Assembly: GCF_001426085.1 (NCBI RefSeq)
Contig: NZ_LMRR01000009.1
Span: forward strand, 62,001 to 126,000
Direction: 5' to 3'
DNA: 64,000 nucleotides
From: Rhodococcus sp. Leaf278
GTDB lineage: Bacteria > Actinomycetota > Actinomycetes > Mycobacteriales > Mycobacteriaceae
The notes beneath the pieces are model-generated. The model had not been told where the DNA came from and did not search any database. It saw nothing but the letters and a program-made list of their open reading frames with translations. Made by a program: the position numbers and the translations under genes. Below, one piece after another: positions 8,899-18,077 of this stretch (within the stretch, counting starts at the first letter, position 1; the number at the start of each line of letters is the position of its first letter).

Positions 8899-10374
8899 AT
8901 GCCCGAACGCCCGGAGAACACCACGCCGAGAGGCAGCTCACCTGCACTCGACCGACTCGTCCGAATCATGTTCGTCAACCTGGCGATCGGGCTGATCGCC
9001 GCGATGTGCACGTGGATCTTTCATGATCGGATCCTGTCCTTTCAGCTCGCCGGTATGGACCCGACCGGTGCCGGCTATGCCGCAATGCGCGACACCCTCT
9101 CGGCAACGCTGTGGTCGCGCCCGGGGCCCGCTGCAGGTATCGCTGTGCTGTTCCCACTGTTGGTGCGAAGCTTGAGATCCGGTCGACGACGAAGCTATCG
9201 CCGTGTGTTGATCATTGCTGTGCTTCAACTGCTTTCGGTCGGATGGCTCACGGTCGGCGGAGACTATCCGACGTGGTTGCGCGTGCTGTACCTGCTGCAG
9301 GCGGTCGCCGTTGTCGCAACGTTCGTGGCCGCTACCCGCACCAGTGTGCGGGAACTGTTCGGCTACAGGAAAAAAGTTGCAACCGGGCATCCCAAGGCCG
9401 GGCTGTTCTTGGCTGTGGCGACCCCGGTGGTTGCCGAACTTGCTTTCGGTTCCACCCCGATCGCGTTGGCGTGGTTGATCGTTCTGTGGACCCCGTTCTA
9501 CGGGTGCGGCGTTCTGCTGATCCGTGAGCTGGTCGTTCGGTCCGGACGCGGGTGGCCGAGTGTGCTGCTACTCGCCATCGCATTCGAGATCGCCGAAGAC
9601 GGAATCGGATTGCAAGCCCTCACCAGTTCACGGCTCTACGGGGCGGCGGACTGGGGAATTCGATTTCTCGGAGTCAACGTCACGTACTGGGAAGCCAATG
9701 TGCTCTATCACGCCATCTTTACGGTCGCGGTGCCCATCGTCCTGACCGAATTGGTATACCCCGAACATCGGGGCCGTCCCTATCTCGGTGTCCGGGGGAC
9801 TGTGGTGATCGCCTTGGCCGTAGTGGCAAGTGTTGCGGCACTGCGCTTCACCGTGCCACCGTCGCAGGACCCCGGGTATCAGGCCCCGATCGGGTTCGTA
9901 GTGGGCTGTGTCGTCGCCATATCGATCCTGGGGTTCGTTGCGCTGAGAATTCTTCCGAAACGGACTTCTCGATCGTGGCACCGTCCGCTCGTGGCGCTTC
10001 CGTGGTTCTATTTCGGCTCCTGCGCCACCGCAATCGCCGTGATGTGGCTGACGTTCCGAACCTTCGGATCGTCGCAGCCGGCCCATACCCATGGCGCACA
10101 GGTGCTGATCCCCATGACGGCAGCTGTGACTGTCCTGGCGGTTGCAGTTGCGACACTGCGCTATTGCGCGCAATCGACGGTCTGGACACAGCGGCACACC
10201 CTCGCGGTAGTGGGCGGTGCCTTGGTCGGACACACCGTCGCCGGAATTGCGATCTGGTCTGGGACCACCGAGCGGCTGAGCCTTGTCGTCATTGCCGTGG
10301 TGACAGCGGGCTTGACGGTCCTCGGCGATCGACGGCTGAGCGATCGAGACAGGGCACGTGTTCACACGAACTAG
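8899..10374 (+). CDS. polytopic membrane protein of unknown function
   Basis: The 491 residues are mostly hydrophobic, with roughly 12-14 predicted membrane segments separated by short Arg-rich loops (LRSGRRRSYRR, LPKRTSRSW). A central stretch, AWLIVLWTPFYGCGVLLIRELVVRSGRGWPSVLLLAIAFEIAEDGIGLQ, holds polar residues inside membrane helices (the YGCG...RE motif and EIAEDG); I have a vague memory of this pattern in unnamed actinobacterial proteins, but no function. Six bases after the TetR gene, it is probably its regulated partner; an exporter role would be a guess. The palindromic repeat at 10404-10467 follows 30 bp after the stop. Confidence 0.75.
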   Translation: MPERPENTTPRGSSPALDRLVRIMFVNLAIGLIAAMCTWIFHDRILSFQLAGMDPTGAGYAAMRDTLSATLWSRPGPAAGIAVLFPLLVRSLRSGRRRSYRRVLIIAVLQLLSVGWLTVGGDYPTWLRVLYLLQAVAVVATFVAATRTSVRELFGYRKKVATGHPKAGLFLAVATPVVAELAFGSTPIALAWLIVLWTPFYGCGVLLIRELVVRSGRGWPSVLLLAIAFEIAEDGIGLQALTSSRLYGAADWGIRFLGVNVTYWEANVLYHAIFTVAVPIVLTELVYPEHRGRPYLGVRGTVVIALAVVASVAALRFTVPPSQDPGYQAPIGFVVGCVVAISILGFVALRILPKRTSRSWHRPLVALPWFYFGSCATAIAVMWLTFRTFGSSQPAHTHGAQVLIPMTAAVTVLAVAVATLRYCAQSTVWTQRHTLAVVGGALVGHTVAGIAIWSGTTERLSLVVIAVVTAGLTVLGDRRLSDRDRARVHTN

Positions 10375-10403
10375 CTGTCGACCGAGCCGCCTCAGCCTGA
10401 CAG

Positions 10404-10467
10404 CCGCCGAACTCGAAGTTGTGGATGGATTTGCGTCCGAATTCATCCATAACTTCGAGTTCGGCGG
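10404..10467. repeat. intergenic palindromic repeat, copy A
   Basis: Two 24-bp arms (10404-10427 and 10444-10467) are inverted copies of each other with 23 of 24 matches and a 16-bp loop. The shared arm core is CCAACTCGAAGTT/CCGAACTCGAAGTT followed by ATGGA. Copies B (12501-12562) and C (26181-26244) have the same sequence. It begins 30 bp after the membrane-protein stop. It can fold into a very stable RNA hairpin, suggesting termination or 3'-end protection. Confidence 0.85.
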
Positions 10468-10495
10468 TGGTCGGCCGAGGACTATCGTCGGTCGG

Positions 10496-11248
10496 GTGGC
10501 TGGCAATGCTCGGGATCCCGGAGTCTCGGTGGCTGCGCGCCTGCTGGCCATACTCGGTGTGTTCGACGAGAAGGCCCCTGGGCTGACATTGACCGAATTG
10601 GCCGACGGTGCCGGTCTACCCATTGCAACCGCGCATCGGATGGTGCGTGAACTGGTGGAGTGGGGCGCGCTCGTCCGCACCGAGGACGGCCGCTACGTGG
10701 TGGGACGACGGCTGTGGAAGCTGGGACTGCTGGCACCGGATCAGTCCGATCTACGCGAGATCGCGTCACCCTTTCTGCACGACATCTACGGCGCGACTCT
10801 CGCGACGGTGCACCTGGCCATCCGAGACGGCGACGAGGTGCTCTACCTCGACCGGTTGGCCGGTCATGCATCGGTTCCGGCGGTCAGTCGTGTCGGGGCG
10901 CGCCTTCCCCTGCATGCCACTGGCGTCGGCAAGGTGTTGTTGGCGTATGCGCCTCGGGATGTACAGGAGCGAGTTATGCACTCCCTGAACCGCATCACCC
11001 CATACACCGTCACGCAGCCCGGTCAGCTCGAGAACGAACTCCGCCGAGTGCGCCGTGAGGGCTTTGCGCAGACGGTCGAGGAGATGACGCTCGGTGCGTG
11101 TTCGGTGGCGGTGCCCGTTCGTGTGGGCGACGACAGTGTGGTCGCCGCATTGGGAATCGTCGTTCCGAAATTGGGCCGAGATCGAGTGAAACTGGTTGCA
11201 GCGCTGCAGGTTGCGGCGCAGGGAATCGGTCGAAGCCTGCGCGGATAG
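10496..11248 (+). CDS. pobR: IclR family regulator, probable activator of pobA
   Basis: This 250-residue protein is typical IclR length. The winged helix spans about residues 10-75 (VAARLLAILGVF, LTLTELADGAGLPIATAHRMVRELVEWGALVR), followed by the IclR effector domain (YLDRLAGHASVPAVSRVGARLPLHATGVGKVLLAY). The GTG at 10496 is chosen because it begins just before the helix-turn-helix; upstream ATG/GTG codons would translate the palindromic repeat. It precedes pobA by 66 bp in the same direction, with a perfect palindrome between them. IclR-type PobR activators responding to 4-hydroxybenzoate are known in other bacteria; the assignment here is by context. Confidence 0.82.
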   Translation: MAGNARDPGVSVAARLLAILGVFDEKAPGLTLTELADGAGLPIATAHRMVRELVEWGALVRTEDGRYVVGRRLWKLGLLAPDQSDLREIASPFLHDIYGATLATVHLAIRDGDEVLYLDRLAGHASVPAVSRVGARLPLHATGVGKVLLAYAPRDVQERVMHSLNRITPYTVTQPGQLENELRRVRREGFAQTVEEMTLGACSVAVPVRVGDDSVVAALGIVVPKLGRDRVKLVAALQVAAQGIGRSLRG

Positions 11249-11253
11249 TTCAG

Positions 11254-11274
11254 CGTTTCCACTCAGTGGAAACG
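11254..11274. promoter_or_regulatory. perfect palindrome, candidate PobR (IclR) operator
   Basis: Arms CGTTTCCACT (11254-11263) and AGTGGAAACG (11265-11274) form a perfect 10-bp inverted repeat around a single C. It lies 5 bp after the IclR gene stop and 40 bp before the pobA ATG. IclR proteins commonly bind such AT-centred dyads (TTCCA...TGGAA type), so this is the likely binding site for activation of pobA. Confidence 0.7.
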
Positions 11275-11314
11275 TTGCCTTGTTCGGTCCGAAGTCCGGG
11301 GGTGTACTGCACAT

Positions 11315-12490
11315 ATGCGTACACAGGTCGCCATCATCGGCGCAGGACCCGCGGGCCTGCTGCTGTCCCATCTGCTCGACGAGCAGGGCATCGACTCCGT
11401 TCTGATCGAGTCACGTACCCAGGATTATGTGCTCTCGCGAATCCGGGCCGGAGTCCTCGAACACTCCACCGTCCAGTTGCTCGACGAACACGGACTCGGT
11501 GAGCGTTTGCACCGCGAGGGCGACGAGCACCGCGGTGTCTACCTGCAGTGGCCGGAAGAGCGGCACCACATCGACTTCAGCAAGCTGATCGACCGCACCG
11601 TGTGGGTGTACGGGCAGACCGAAGTCACCAAGGACCTTGTTGTGGCGCGCGAGAAGGCCGGCCAGCAGATCTACTACGACGTCTCCGACACGGCATTGCA
11701 CGACGTCGAATCCGACGCCCCCTACGTGACCTTCACCGACGCGTCGGGCAACGCGGTACGCATCGACGCGAATGTCATTGCCGGCTGCGATGGTTCCTTC
11801 GGGCCGAGCCGAGCGGCGATGCCCGATTCGGTGCGCAACACCTGGGAACGGGTCTACCCCTACTCCTGGCTCGGTGTGCTTGCCGATGTCGCTCCCTCGA
11901 CCGACGAACTGATCTATGCCTGGCATCAGGATGGATTCGCGATGCACTCCATGCGATCGTCGACGGTCAGTCGGCTGTATCTGCAGGTGCCGAACGGAAC
12001 CGACATCGACACGTGGTCCGACGACCGCGTCTGGGATGCGTTGGCCACCAGACTCGGCCACGGCCAGGACGGGTGGACGCTGAACCCGGGCCCGATCACG
12101 GAGAAGAGTGTGTTGCCGATGCGCAGCTACGTGCAGATACCGATGCGGCACGGAAACCTTTTCTTGGCGGGAGATGCAGCGCACATCGTGCCGCCGACCG
12201 GAGCGAAAGGCCTCAATCTCGCCGTCGCGGACGTGGCGCTGCTGGCACCGGCATTGATCTCGATGCTGAAGTCGAACGACTCCCGGGCCGCAGAAGCATA
12301 CAGCGACAACGCACTTCGACGCGTCTGGCGTTGCACCCACTTCTCCTGGTGGATGACGACGATGCTGCATACCGGCGACGACCCCTTCGATGCGCAGCTG
12401 CAGCTCTCGCAGCTGAAATGGGTGGCCTCCAGCGAAGCAGGTGCCATGGGACTGGCGGAGAATTACGCCGGATTGCCGATCGGGTTCTGA
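11315..12490 (+). CDS. pobA: 4-hydroxybenzoate 3-monooxygenase
   Basis: This 391-residue flavoprotein hydroxylates 4-hydroxybenzoate to protocatechuate with NAD(P)H and O2. The FAD-binding GAGPAGLLLSHLL is at residues 9-21, the DG motif reads AGCDGSFGPSR in the middle, and the second FAD motif is NLFLAGDAAHIVPPTGAKGLNLAVADV. RIRAGVLEH near residue 45 is typical of PobA. The 391-residue length equals characterised enzymes. The gene is preceded by pobR and a perfect palindrome, and followed after 10 bp by palindromic repeat copy B. The protocatechuate branch (pca genes) is not in the window. Confidence 0.95.
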   Translation: MRTQVAIIGAGPAGLLLSHLLDEQGIDSVLIESRTQDYVLSRIRAGVLEHSTVQLLDEHGLGERLHREGDEHRGVYLQWPEERHHIDFSKLIDRTVWVYGQTEVTKDLVVAREKAGQQIYYDVSDTALHDVESDAPYVTFTDASGNAVRIDANVIAGCDGSFGPSRAAMPDSVRNTWERVYPYSWLGVLADVAPSTDELIYAWHQDGFAMHSMRSSTVSRLYLQVPNGTDIDTWSDDRVWDALATRLGHGQDGWTLNPGPITEKSVLPMRSYVQIPMRHGNLFLAGDAAHIVPPTGAKGLNLAVADVALLAPALISMLKSNDSRAAEAYSDNALRRVWRCTHFSWWMTTMLHTGDDPFDAQLQLSQLKWVASSEAGAMGLAENYAGLPIGF

Positions 12491-12500
12491 CCCCGAGCAC

Positions 12501-12562
12501 CGCCCAACTCGAAGTTATGGACGGAATTTGCCCGGACTCCATCCCTAACTTCGAGTTCGGCT
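12501..12562. repeat. intergenic palindromic repeat, copy B
   Basis: Arms at 12501-12524 and 12539-12562 match at 20 of 24 positions with a 14-bp loop. It carries the same AACTCGAAGTTATGGA core as copies A and C. It begins 11 bp after the pobA stop and ends 8 bp before the convergent benE stop, so it sits exactly between two convergent genes, as a bidirectional terminator would. Confidence 0.85.
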
Positions 12563-12569
12563 AGAGAAC

Positions 12570-13817
12570 CTACCGTCGGCGGTCCAATACATAGGTGACC
12601 GCGACACCGGCCACGAGTCCCCAGAACGGAGCACCGAGGCCTCCGACGTCGGTGCCGGAGATGGTGACCAGCAGGGTGATCAGGGGCGCGAGCATCGGGC
12701 GGCCGGACGAATCGGAGAACGCGGCGGTGAAGGCACCGCGCAGTGCCTCGAGCATGGCCAGACCCGCGAGGGCGGCGATGAACGTCGCGGGCACGACGGA
12801 CAGGCCGCGTACCAACAGTGGTGCCAACACGCCCACCACGATCGCCAATGCGCCGCAGGTCATTCCGGAGATGTACTGGCGCGACCGTGCACCGACGGCA
12901 ACGAGCAGCGCGTTGGTCGGGCCGGCGAGACAGGTCGACACCGCACCGAGCGGCGCGACGAGAAGTGACCAGACGCCGCAGGCGATGGTGACGACGGTCA
13001 TCGGCGGCCGATGGCCTGCAGAGTGCAAGACAGCAGCACCCTGCCCGTTCTGCACGGCGACCACTGTGATTGCGAGCGGTATCACCAACTGCGCCATCGC
13101 CGCCCCACTGAACGACGGCGCAACGAGTTCCGGTAAGCCGATCAGGGGTAGGTCTGCCGCGGCCCCATTCAGTCGGGTGTACCCGCCGGTGATCGCGAGA
13201 GCAACGAGACCGGCGGCCAATGCGGCGAGTACCGGAGGAATCCGTTTCGACCACGTATCGGATCGTGTCAGCGCCAACCACGCCACGACCATGCTGCCCG
13301 CGACGAGCACGTTGGACGAAACAGACTGCACCAGTCCGGTTCCGAACGACAGAAAGGCACCGGCGACCATCGCCATCACGACACTGTGCGGCAGGAATGC
13401 CATCAATTTCGCGACCGCTCCGGTGGCTCCGAGCACGAGGATGAGCACTCCGGTGGCGAGGTAGGAACCGACGACTTCCGGCCAGGTCAGCGTGGCGAGC
13501 GACTGACCTACCAGAACCGTGCCCGGAATCGTCCAGAAGAAGCTGAGCGGCATGCGGTACACCCAGCTCGCCACCACGGTGAGGATGCCGTTGAGTACGA
13601 ATACTCCGAAGACCCACGACGCTGTCTGCGCGGCGGTGAGCGAGCCCGCTGCGGCGGCACCCATGATGACCGCAACCGGTCCTGTTGCGCTGAACAGCAC
13701 GCCGGTTGCCCCTGCACTGACGTACTGCCCGCCGAAGTCGGCGCGGAGAGCACGCAGACTCGGCGGACGACGCTCGGGTAGTTCGCCCGAGGCGAGACGC
13801 TCGAAAATATCCGTCAT
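12570..13817 (-). CDS. benE: benzoate/H+ symporter, BenE family
   Basis: This 415-residue protein has about 12 hydrophobic segments and the BenE family pattern: FSATGPVAVIMGAA near residue 45, PLSFFWTIPGTVLVGQ near 90, and NGQGAAVLHSAGHRPP in the second half. It would import benzoate across the cytoplasmic membrane using the proton gradient. The start overlaps the benK stop by 4 bp (ATGA), so the two transporters are co-transcribed from the promoter upstream of 15163, which carries the same 22-bp box as the benA promoter. Confidence 0.93.
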   Translation of the reverse strand: MTDIFERLASGELPERRPPSLRALRADFGGQYVSAGATGVLFSATGPVAVIMGAAAAGSLTAAQTASWVFGVFVLNGILTVVASWVYRMPLSFFWTIPGTVLVGQSLATLTWPEVVGSYLATGVLILVLGATGAVAKLMAFLPHSVVMAMVAGAFLSFGTGLVQSVSSNVLVAGSMVVAWLALTRSDTWSKRIPPVLAALAAGLVALAITGGYTRLNGAAADLPLIGLPELVAPSFSGAAMAQLVIPLAITVVAVQNGQGAAVLHSAGHRPPMTVVTIACGVWSLLVAPLGAVSTCLAGPTNALLVAVGARSRQYISGMTCGALAIVVGVLAPLLVRGLSVVPATFIAALAGLAMLEALRGAFTAAFSDSSGRPMLAPLITLLVTISGTDVGGLGAPFWGLVAGVAVTYVLDRRR

Positions 13818-15163
13818 TCAGCCACTTTCACCGGCTCGCTGGGTGCTGGATTGGATCTGCGCAGGGCCCGGAGCGCGGGAACAGCGGTGGTGACGAGTGC
13901 GCCGAGCAGCGCTACGACAGCGAAGATGTAGAACGCGGTGGACGACGCGATGCCGGCTCCGAGCAGAATTCCTCCGAGCAGCGGGCCGAGTATGCCGCCG
14001 AGCCGGCCGAATCCGGCGCACCATGCCACGCCTGCAGCGCGAGCGGTGGTGGGGTAGTAGTTCGAGACGAATCCGTAGATCAACACCTGAGTACCGATGG
14101 CGCCGATGCCGGCACCGGCCACGGCGACAAGCAGAACTCCGAGTGGGAAGTCCAGCGTCAGCAACACCAACGACAGCGCAGCGAGGCAGAAGGTGACCGC
14201 GATGACGCGTTGGGGGCCGGTACGGTCGGCGATGCGCGATGCGATCAGACCGCCGACGATGGCACCGCCGTTGAGTACCAACAAGAACGACAGTGATCCT
14301 TTGGCGTTGTATCCGGCCTCGGACATGATCTGCGGTAGCCAGGTGTTGAGGCCGTAGGTCAGGAGCAGCCCGGAGAAACTCATGAGCCCGAGTAGGGCCG
14401 TCGGTCGCAGCAGCGGCTTGCGGGCCAGTGCTGCGAATCCGACACGATCGCCGGCGACCATTGGCTCGGCCTCGGGCATCGGAATGCCGGTCCGTGCGCA
14501 GATCTCCCGCGCATCGGCGACGCGTCCGTGCGCGAGTAGCCACCGAGGGGACTCCGGCATCCGAAGCAGAGCGAGCGGCAGCAGTACGAACAGTGGCAGC
14601 GCACCGAGCCAGAACAGTCCGCGCCAACCGATGGAATCCTGCAGGGTGATCGCCGCCAGTGACGCCAGCACGCCGCCGGCCGGAATGCCGCTGTAGACGA
14701 TGGCGTTGAACAGGTTTCGCCGTCCGGGTGGTGCGAATTCGGCAATCATTGCTCCGACGGTGGCGACGAGTCCGCCTACCCCGATGCCGGTCAGAAACCG
14801 GAGAATGCCGAACATCGTGACGTTCTGTGCGAGGGCGGTGGCCCCCATTCCGATCGAGAACCAGACGATGCAGGTCAACATCGTTCTGCGACGGCCGATC
14901 CGATCACCGAAGGCACCAGCGGTCAAAGCGCCGACCATGACCCCGATCAGCGCGTAGGAGCCCAGCGCGCCGGCAGTTTCGGGATCCAGCGCGCCCAGCT
15001 GAGTGGAGTCGGCCAGCAGCGTCGGTAGCACGGTGCCGTAGACGACGAGATCGTAGCCGTCGAAAACAATTGCGGCCGTGGACAGTGCGACGATCCACAA
15101 CACACTTCGGCGGTGTCGGTCACTGGCCCAACTGGTGTTCATGGTGGAGTCCGGTGCAGTCAT
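13814..15163 (-). CDS. benK: MFS aromatic acid:H+ symporter (BenK type)
   Basis: This 449-residue, 12-helix major facilitator protein belongs to the aromatic acid:H+ symporter group. Helix 1 has the conserved FDGYDLVVYGTVLPTLL, the loop 2-3 motif is GAFGDRIGRRRTM, and PESPRWLL follows helix 6. The Asp residues in helix 1 are used for proton coupling in this group. It lies upstream of benE with an ATGA overlap and is separated from the benR gene by 151 bp containing the candidate BenR box. It should import benzoate; related substrates are possible. Confidence 0.92.
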   Translation of the reverse strand: MTAPDSTMNTSWASDRHRRSVLWIVALSTAAIVFDGYDLVVYGTVLPTLLADSTQLGALDPETAGALGSYALIGVMVGALTAGAFGDRIGRRRTMLTCIVWFSIGMGATALAQNVTMFGILRFLTGIGVGGLVATVGAMIAEFAPPGRRNLFNAIVYSGIPAGGVLASLAAITLQDSIGWRGLFWLGALPLFVLLPLALLRMPESPRWLLAHGRVADAREICARTGIPMPEAEPMVAGDRVGFAALARKPLLRPTALLGLMSFSGLLLTYGLNTWLPQIMSEAGYNAKGSLSFLLVLNGGAIVGGLIASRIADRTGPQRVIAVTFCLAALSLVLLTLDFPLGVLLVAVAGAGIGAIGTQVLIYGFVSNYYPTTARAAGVAWCAGFGRLGGILGPLLGGILLGAGIASSTAFYIFAVVALLGALVTTAVPALRALRRSNPAPSEPVKVAE

Positions 15164-15257
15164 CGGGGATCCTTTTCGGTCTGGGAGTACCGCTTGGAGG
15201 GGCGAATCGGCGCTGACGGCCGAGCGGGTTGGATCACTGTCTCAAATAGTGGGCTGA

Positions 15258-15279
15258 GTCACACCAGGGCTTTGCCTAG
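15258..15279 (-). promoter_or_regulatory. BenR box in benK promoter
   Basis: A 22-bp sequence including TCACACCAGGGCTTTGCCTA is identical to 22800-22821 upstream of benA, in the same orientation relative to the - strand genes. It lies about 95 bp upstream of the benK start. An exact 22-bp match at two promoters of one pathway strongly suggests a regulator site; BenR (LuxR type) is the natural candidate. Confidence 0.68.
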
Positions 15280-15314
15280 TGCTTACCTCGGCATTGTCAG
15301 AGCGGGCGCACCCA

Positions 15315-18074
15315 TCATGTCGACGAGCCGTCATCGGCCGACCGCGCAGCAGCCAGCTCAGCTCTCGAGCGGATGCCCATTTTGGCGTACACCCTGGTCA
15401 GGTGGAACTGAACTGTCTTGACCGACAGGAACAACTCGGCAGCGACCTCACGGTTGGTCATTCCTGTCGCGACCAGGCTCGAGACGGCATCTTCCTGTGG
15501 TGTCAATGCATCGTGCGCTCTGTCCCTCAGGACCGCGTGCACGCCACCGGCTTTGAGTTCACGGTCGCACCGTCGTACGTACGTGGTGGCCCCCAGTGCC
15601 AGGTAGCCATCGCGCGCCGCACTGACGACGGCATCGGCTTCTCGTCTCTTCCCTGCTCTGCGCAGGGTCTGCCCGTAGGCATAGTTCACTCGGGCACGGT
15701 CGTACGTCAGGGGCAGCGGGGCCAACGATGTCAGGGCATCCTCGAATGATGCTCGGGCAGAGTCGAGATCGCCCATTGCACCGTGCAGTCGGCCACGAGC
15801 ACAGGCCAGGCGTGCGTGCGCGGAGCGGTGACCACGATCGTGCACTCTGGCCTCGTGTGGGATCAGAAACTCGTCCGCTTCGTCCAGTCGGCCCTCGACT
15901 ATCAGCGCATTGGCATACACATCGGGCCACGCCCAGAATCCGGGCTCGGAGACGTCGGCGTGAGCCCACTGCTCGGTCAACGGGGCCAGGGCGCGTAGGA
16001 CCCCGGCATAGTCGGCTCGAGCCTCCGCGATGGCTGCACGACCGAGAGCCGTTGGTACCCTCATGATCTCGTAGTCGCGTGCGCCGGAGTCACCGCGATG
16101 TGCGCTCTTTGCTGCGGCCACCCAGTCTCCGCGGAGCGCATGGATCTGCGTCGCAGACCACTGGAGCAGCGGAACGATCAACGCGGCACCGGAACGGTCG
16201 GCCAGTTCGGAACCTGCTTCGACCAGCCGAAGCGCCGCGTCCCATTCTCCGGTGACGAAATAGGTGCGTGCCAGCCAACCATGGGCCCACAACGAGATTC
16301 GCGTCGAACCGCCGAGAAAGTCGGTCGGTGCAGCGGCTTCGAGTTCCGAGCGGGCGAGGTCGATGTGGTCCGTCGCGAAGTGGAGCCAGCCGGCACCCAT
16401 CTGCACACGTTGTCCGACGGCTCCGGTGCTGGCGTGGCCCCACAGGTCTCGGTAGCTGGTCAGTGCTTCTGCGACGCGGCCCGTGCCGGCCAGGCCGAGA
16501 CCCCGAATGGACTGCGCCTCCACCGCGGTTGCGTGGTCGGCCCCGACGAGTTCGACTGCGCGGTCGGCCCACAACACGAGGTTGGCACCGTCGCAGCGAG
16601 CCAGATTGTGCAGAACCTGACGATGGCAGATCACGGCCGCGACTTCGGGGTCGTGCCGCGTCCGGACCAGCTGCCATGCCCGAGTCAGTCGCGCTTCGGC
16701 TTCGTTGGGGCGGCCGCGCAGGATGGCCAGATATCCGAGTACAGCGTTGCGAGTAGGCGTTTCACGAAGACTTTCGATCTCGGCAATGTAGTCCGAGGCC
16801 GTGCGCATGTCCCCGGCACCGATGAGGGCGTCCACCGCGCGGACGAGCCGATCCTCACGCGCATGGGGTTCCTGCGTCGATCGACTCGACAGAAGGTACA
16901 GCCGTGCCGCGGTGGCCCATTCGCCGATTCCTGCGCGTGACGCAGCGAGTGCGTCCAAGCGGTCCGAGACCGATGGATCGGGCAACGGCGACGCGTGAAC
17001 CAGGTGCGCCAGCTGGTCGGCCGGGTCGGCCTCGGCCGCGGCAGCGGCTCGATGAACCCGTGCGCGCTCGACTCTGGTCATCGTCGCGAGCACCGCGGCA
17101 CGGACCGAGGGGTCGTGAACCTCGAGGATGGTCGCCGCGGAGCTGCGTCGGACGGTGATCAGTGCCAACTGTTCTGCGAGATCGACAGCAGACCAGGGAT
17201 CCTCGATGCCGGCGACCTCGCACACCGTGGTCAACGGTCGGGCGTCTTCGAGAACAGCGACGGCCGATACCAGACGCCGAGCTGCGTCCGTGCAGAGAGC
17301 AAGAGTGGACTGAACGTCTGCCTGCACGAAAGCGGGCGCAGGTAGGTCGGGTCGTACACCCTTCCAGGTCTCGCGCGGCACCTCGTTCAACAGCGCCGAG
17401 GCGTGTCGAGGACGTCCACCGGTGTGACGTGTCAGGTGAGCAGCCGAGGAGGGCGACAAGATGATCCCCTGCAGCGCAGCGAGTTCGGCAACTGCCGACA
17501 CCGTCAGCGCCGGTACCGTCAAGGACAGGTCGGCAGCGCGATCGAGAACCCGGTGTGACTCGATAGAGCCGTGGGGCAACGGCTTTCGAGTGCAGACAAC
17601 CGCGAGCCTCGCGGTTCGATGGTGCCGGACGGTCGAAGCGAGTGCACGCAGCGAGTCCGCGTCACAGTCCTGCGCGTCGTCGATCAGCAGGATCGTCATG
17701 TCGTCCGTCGGCAACGAGTCGGCGATGCGGTGTCCCCACTCCACCGGGTCCGCCCCGTCGATCCGGACGCCCGGGACGAGTTGGGTGACCAGACCGAACT
17801 GCACGTGCGTTTCCCACGGCACCGCACCTGCGCGCCGTACCACCGCGCCCTCGCCGTCGCTACCGATCGTCCGTTCCACTTCACGCAGAATCGACGATGC
17901 GCCGATGCCTGCCGGGCCGGTCAGCACGACGAAGGTCGCCGAGCCGTCGAGCGCCTCGACCGCCCGAACCAGGACGTCCAGCAGTTCACCGCGGCCGATC
18001 AACGGTGAGGGGGACATGACGTCACCGTATCCGCGTCGGGCAACTGCGTGGGGCGATCGAACCAACACGGTCAC
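15315..18074 (-). CDS. benR: large LuxR-family regulator (LAL-like), probable BenR
   Basis: This 919-residue protein has an N-terminal P-loop ATPase-like domain, a long helical (TPR-like) middle and a C-terminal LuxR helix-turn-helix (ALTPQEDAVSSLVATGMTNREVAAELFLSVKTVQFHLTRVYAKM). The Walker A motif reads GPAGIGASS (about 53-61): the expected Lys is Ala, while Walker B (ILLIDDAQ) is intact, so ATP binding may be lost. I took the GTG at 18074, 3 bases after the benD stop; an ATG at 18017 is equally possible. A LuxR-type BenR activates ben genes in Corynebacterium glutamicum, and position between benA-D and benK-E supports the same role. Confidence 0.85.
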   Translation of the reverse strand: MTVLVRSPHAVARRGYGDVMSPSPLIGRGELLDVLVRAVEALDGSATFVVLTGPAGIGASSILREVERTIGSDGEGAVVRRAGAVPWETHVQFGLVTQLVPGVRIDGADPVEWGHRIADSLPTDDMTILLIDDAQDCDADSLRALASTVRHHRTARLAVVCTRKPLPHGSIESHRVLDRAADLSLTVPALTVSAVAELAALQGIILSPSSAAHLTRHTGGRPRHASALLNEVPRETWKGVRPDLPAPAFVQADVQSTLALCTDAARRLVSAVAVLEDARPLTTVCEVAGIEDPWSAVDLAEQLALITVRRSSAATILEVHDPSVRAAVLATMTRVERARVHRAAAAAEADPADQLAHLVHASPLPDPSVSDRLDALAASRAGIGEWATAARLYLLSSRSTQEPHAREDRLVRAVDALIGAGDMRTASDYIAEIESLRETPTRNAVLGYLAILRGRPNEAEARLTRAWQLVRTRHDPEVAAVICHRQVLHNLARCDGANLVLWADRAVELVGADHATAVEAQSIRGLGLAGTGRVAEALTSYRDLWGHASTGAVGQRVQMGAGWLHFATDHIDLARSELEAAAPTDFLGGSTRISLWAHGWLARTYFVTGEWDAALRLVEAGSELADRSGAALIVPLLQWSATQIHALRGDWVAAAKSAHRGDSGARDYEIMRVPTALGRAAIAEARADYAGVLRALAPLTEQWAHADVSEPGFWAWPDVYANALIVEGRLDEADEFLIPHEARVHDRGHRSAHARLACARGRLHGAMGDLDSARASFEDALTSLAPLPLTYDRARVNYAYGQTLRRAGKRREADAVVSAARDGYLALGATTYVRRCDRELKAGGVHAVLRDRAHDALTPQEDAVSSLVATGMTNREVAAELFLSVKTVQFHLTRVYAKMGIRSRAELAAARSADDGSST

Positions 18075-18077
18075 GAC

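Noticed and set aside
10358-10495. Upstream start for the IclR regulator
   Set aside because: It would translate palindromic repeat copy A into the protein; the family domain begins after the GTG at 10496.
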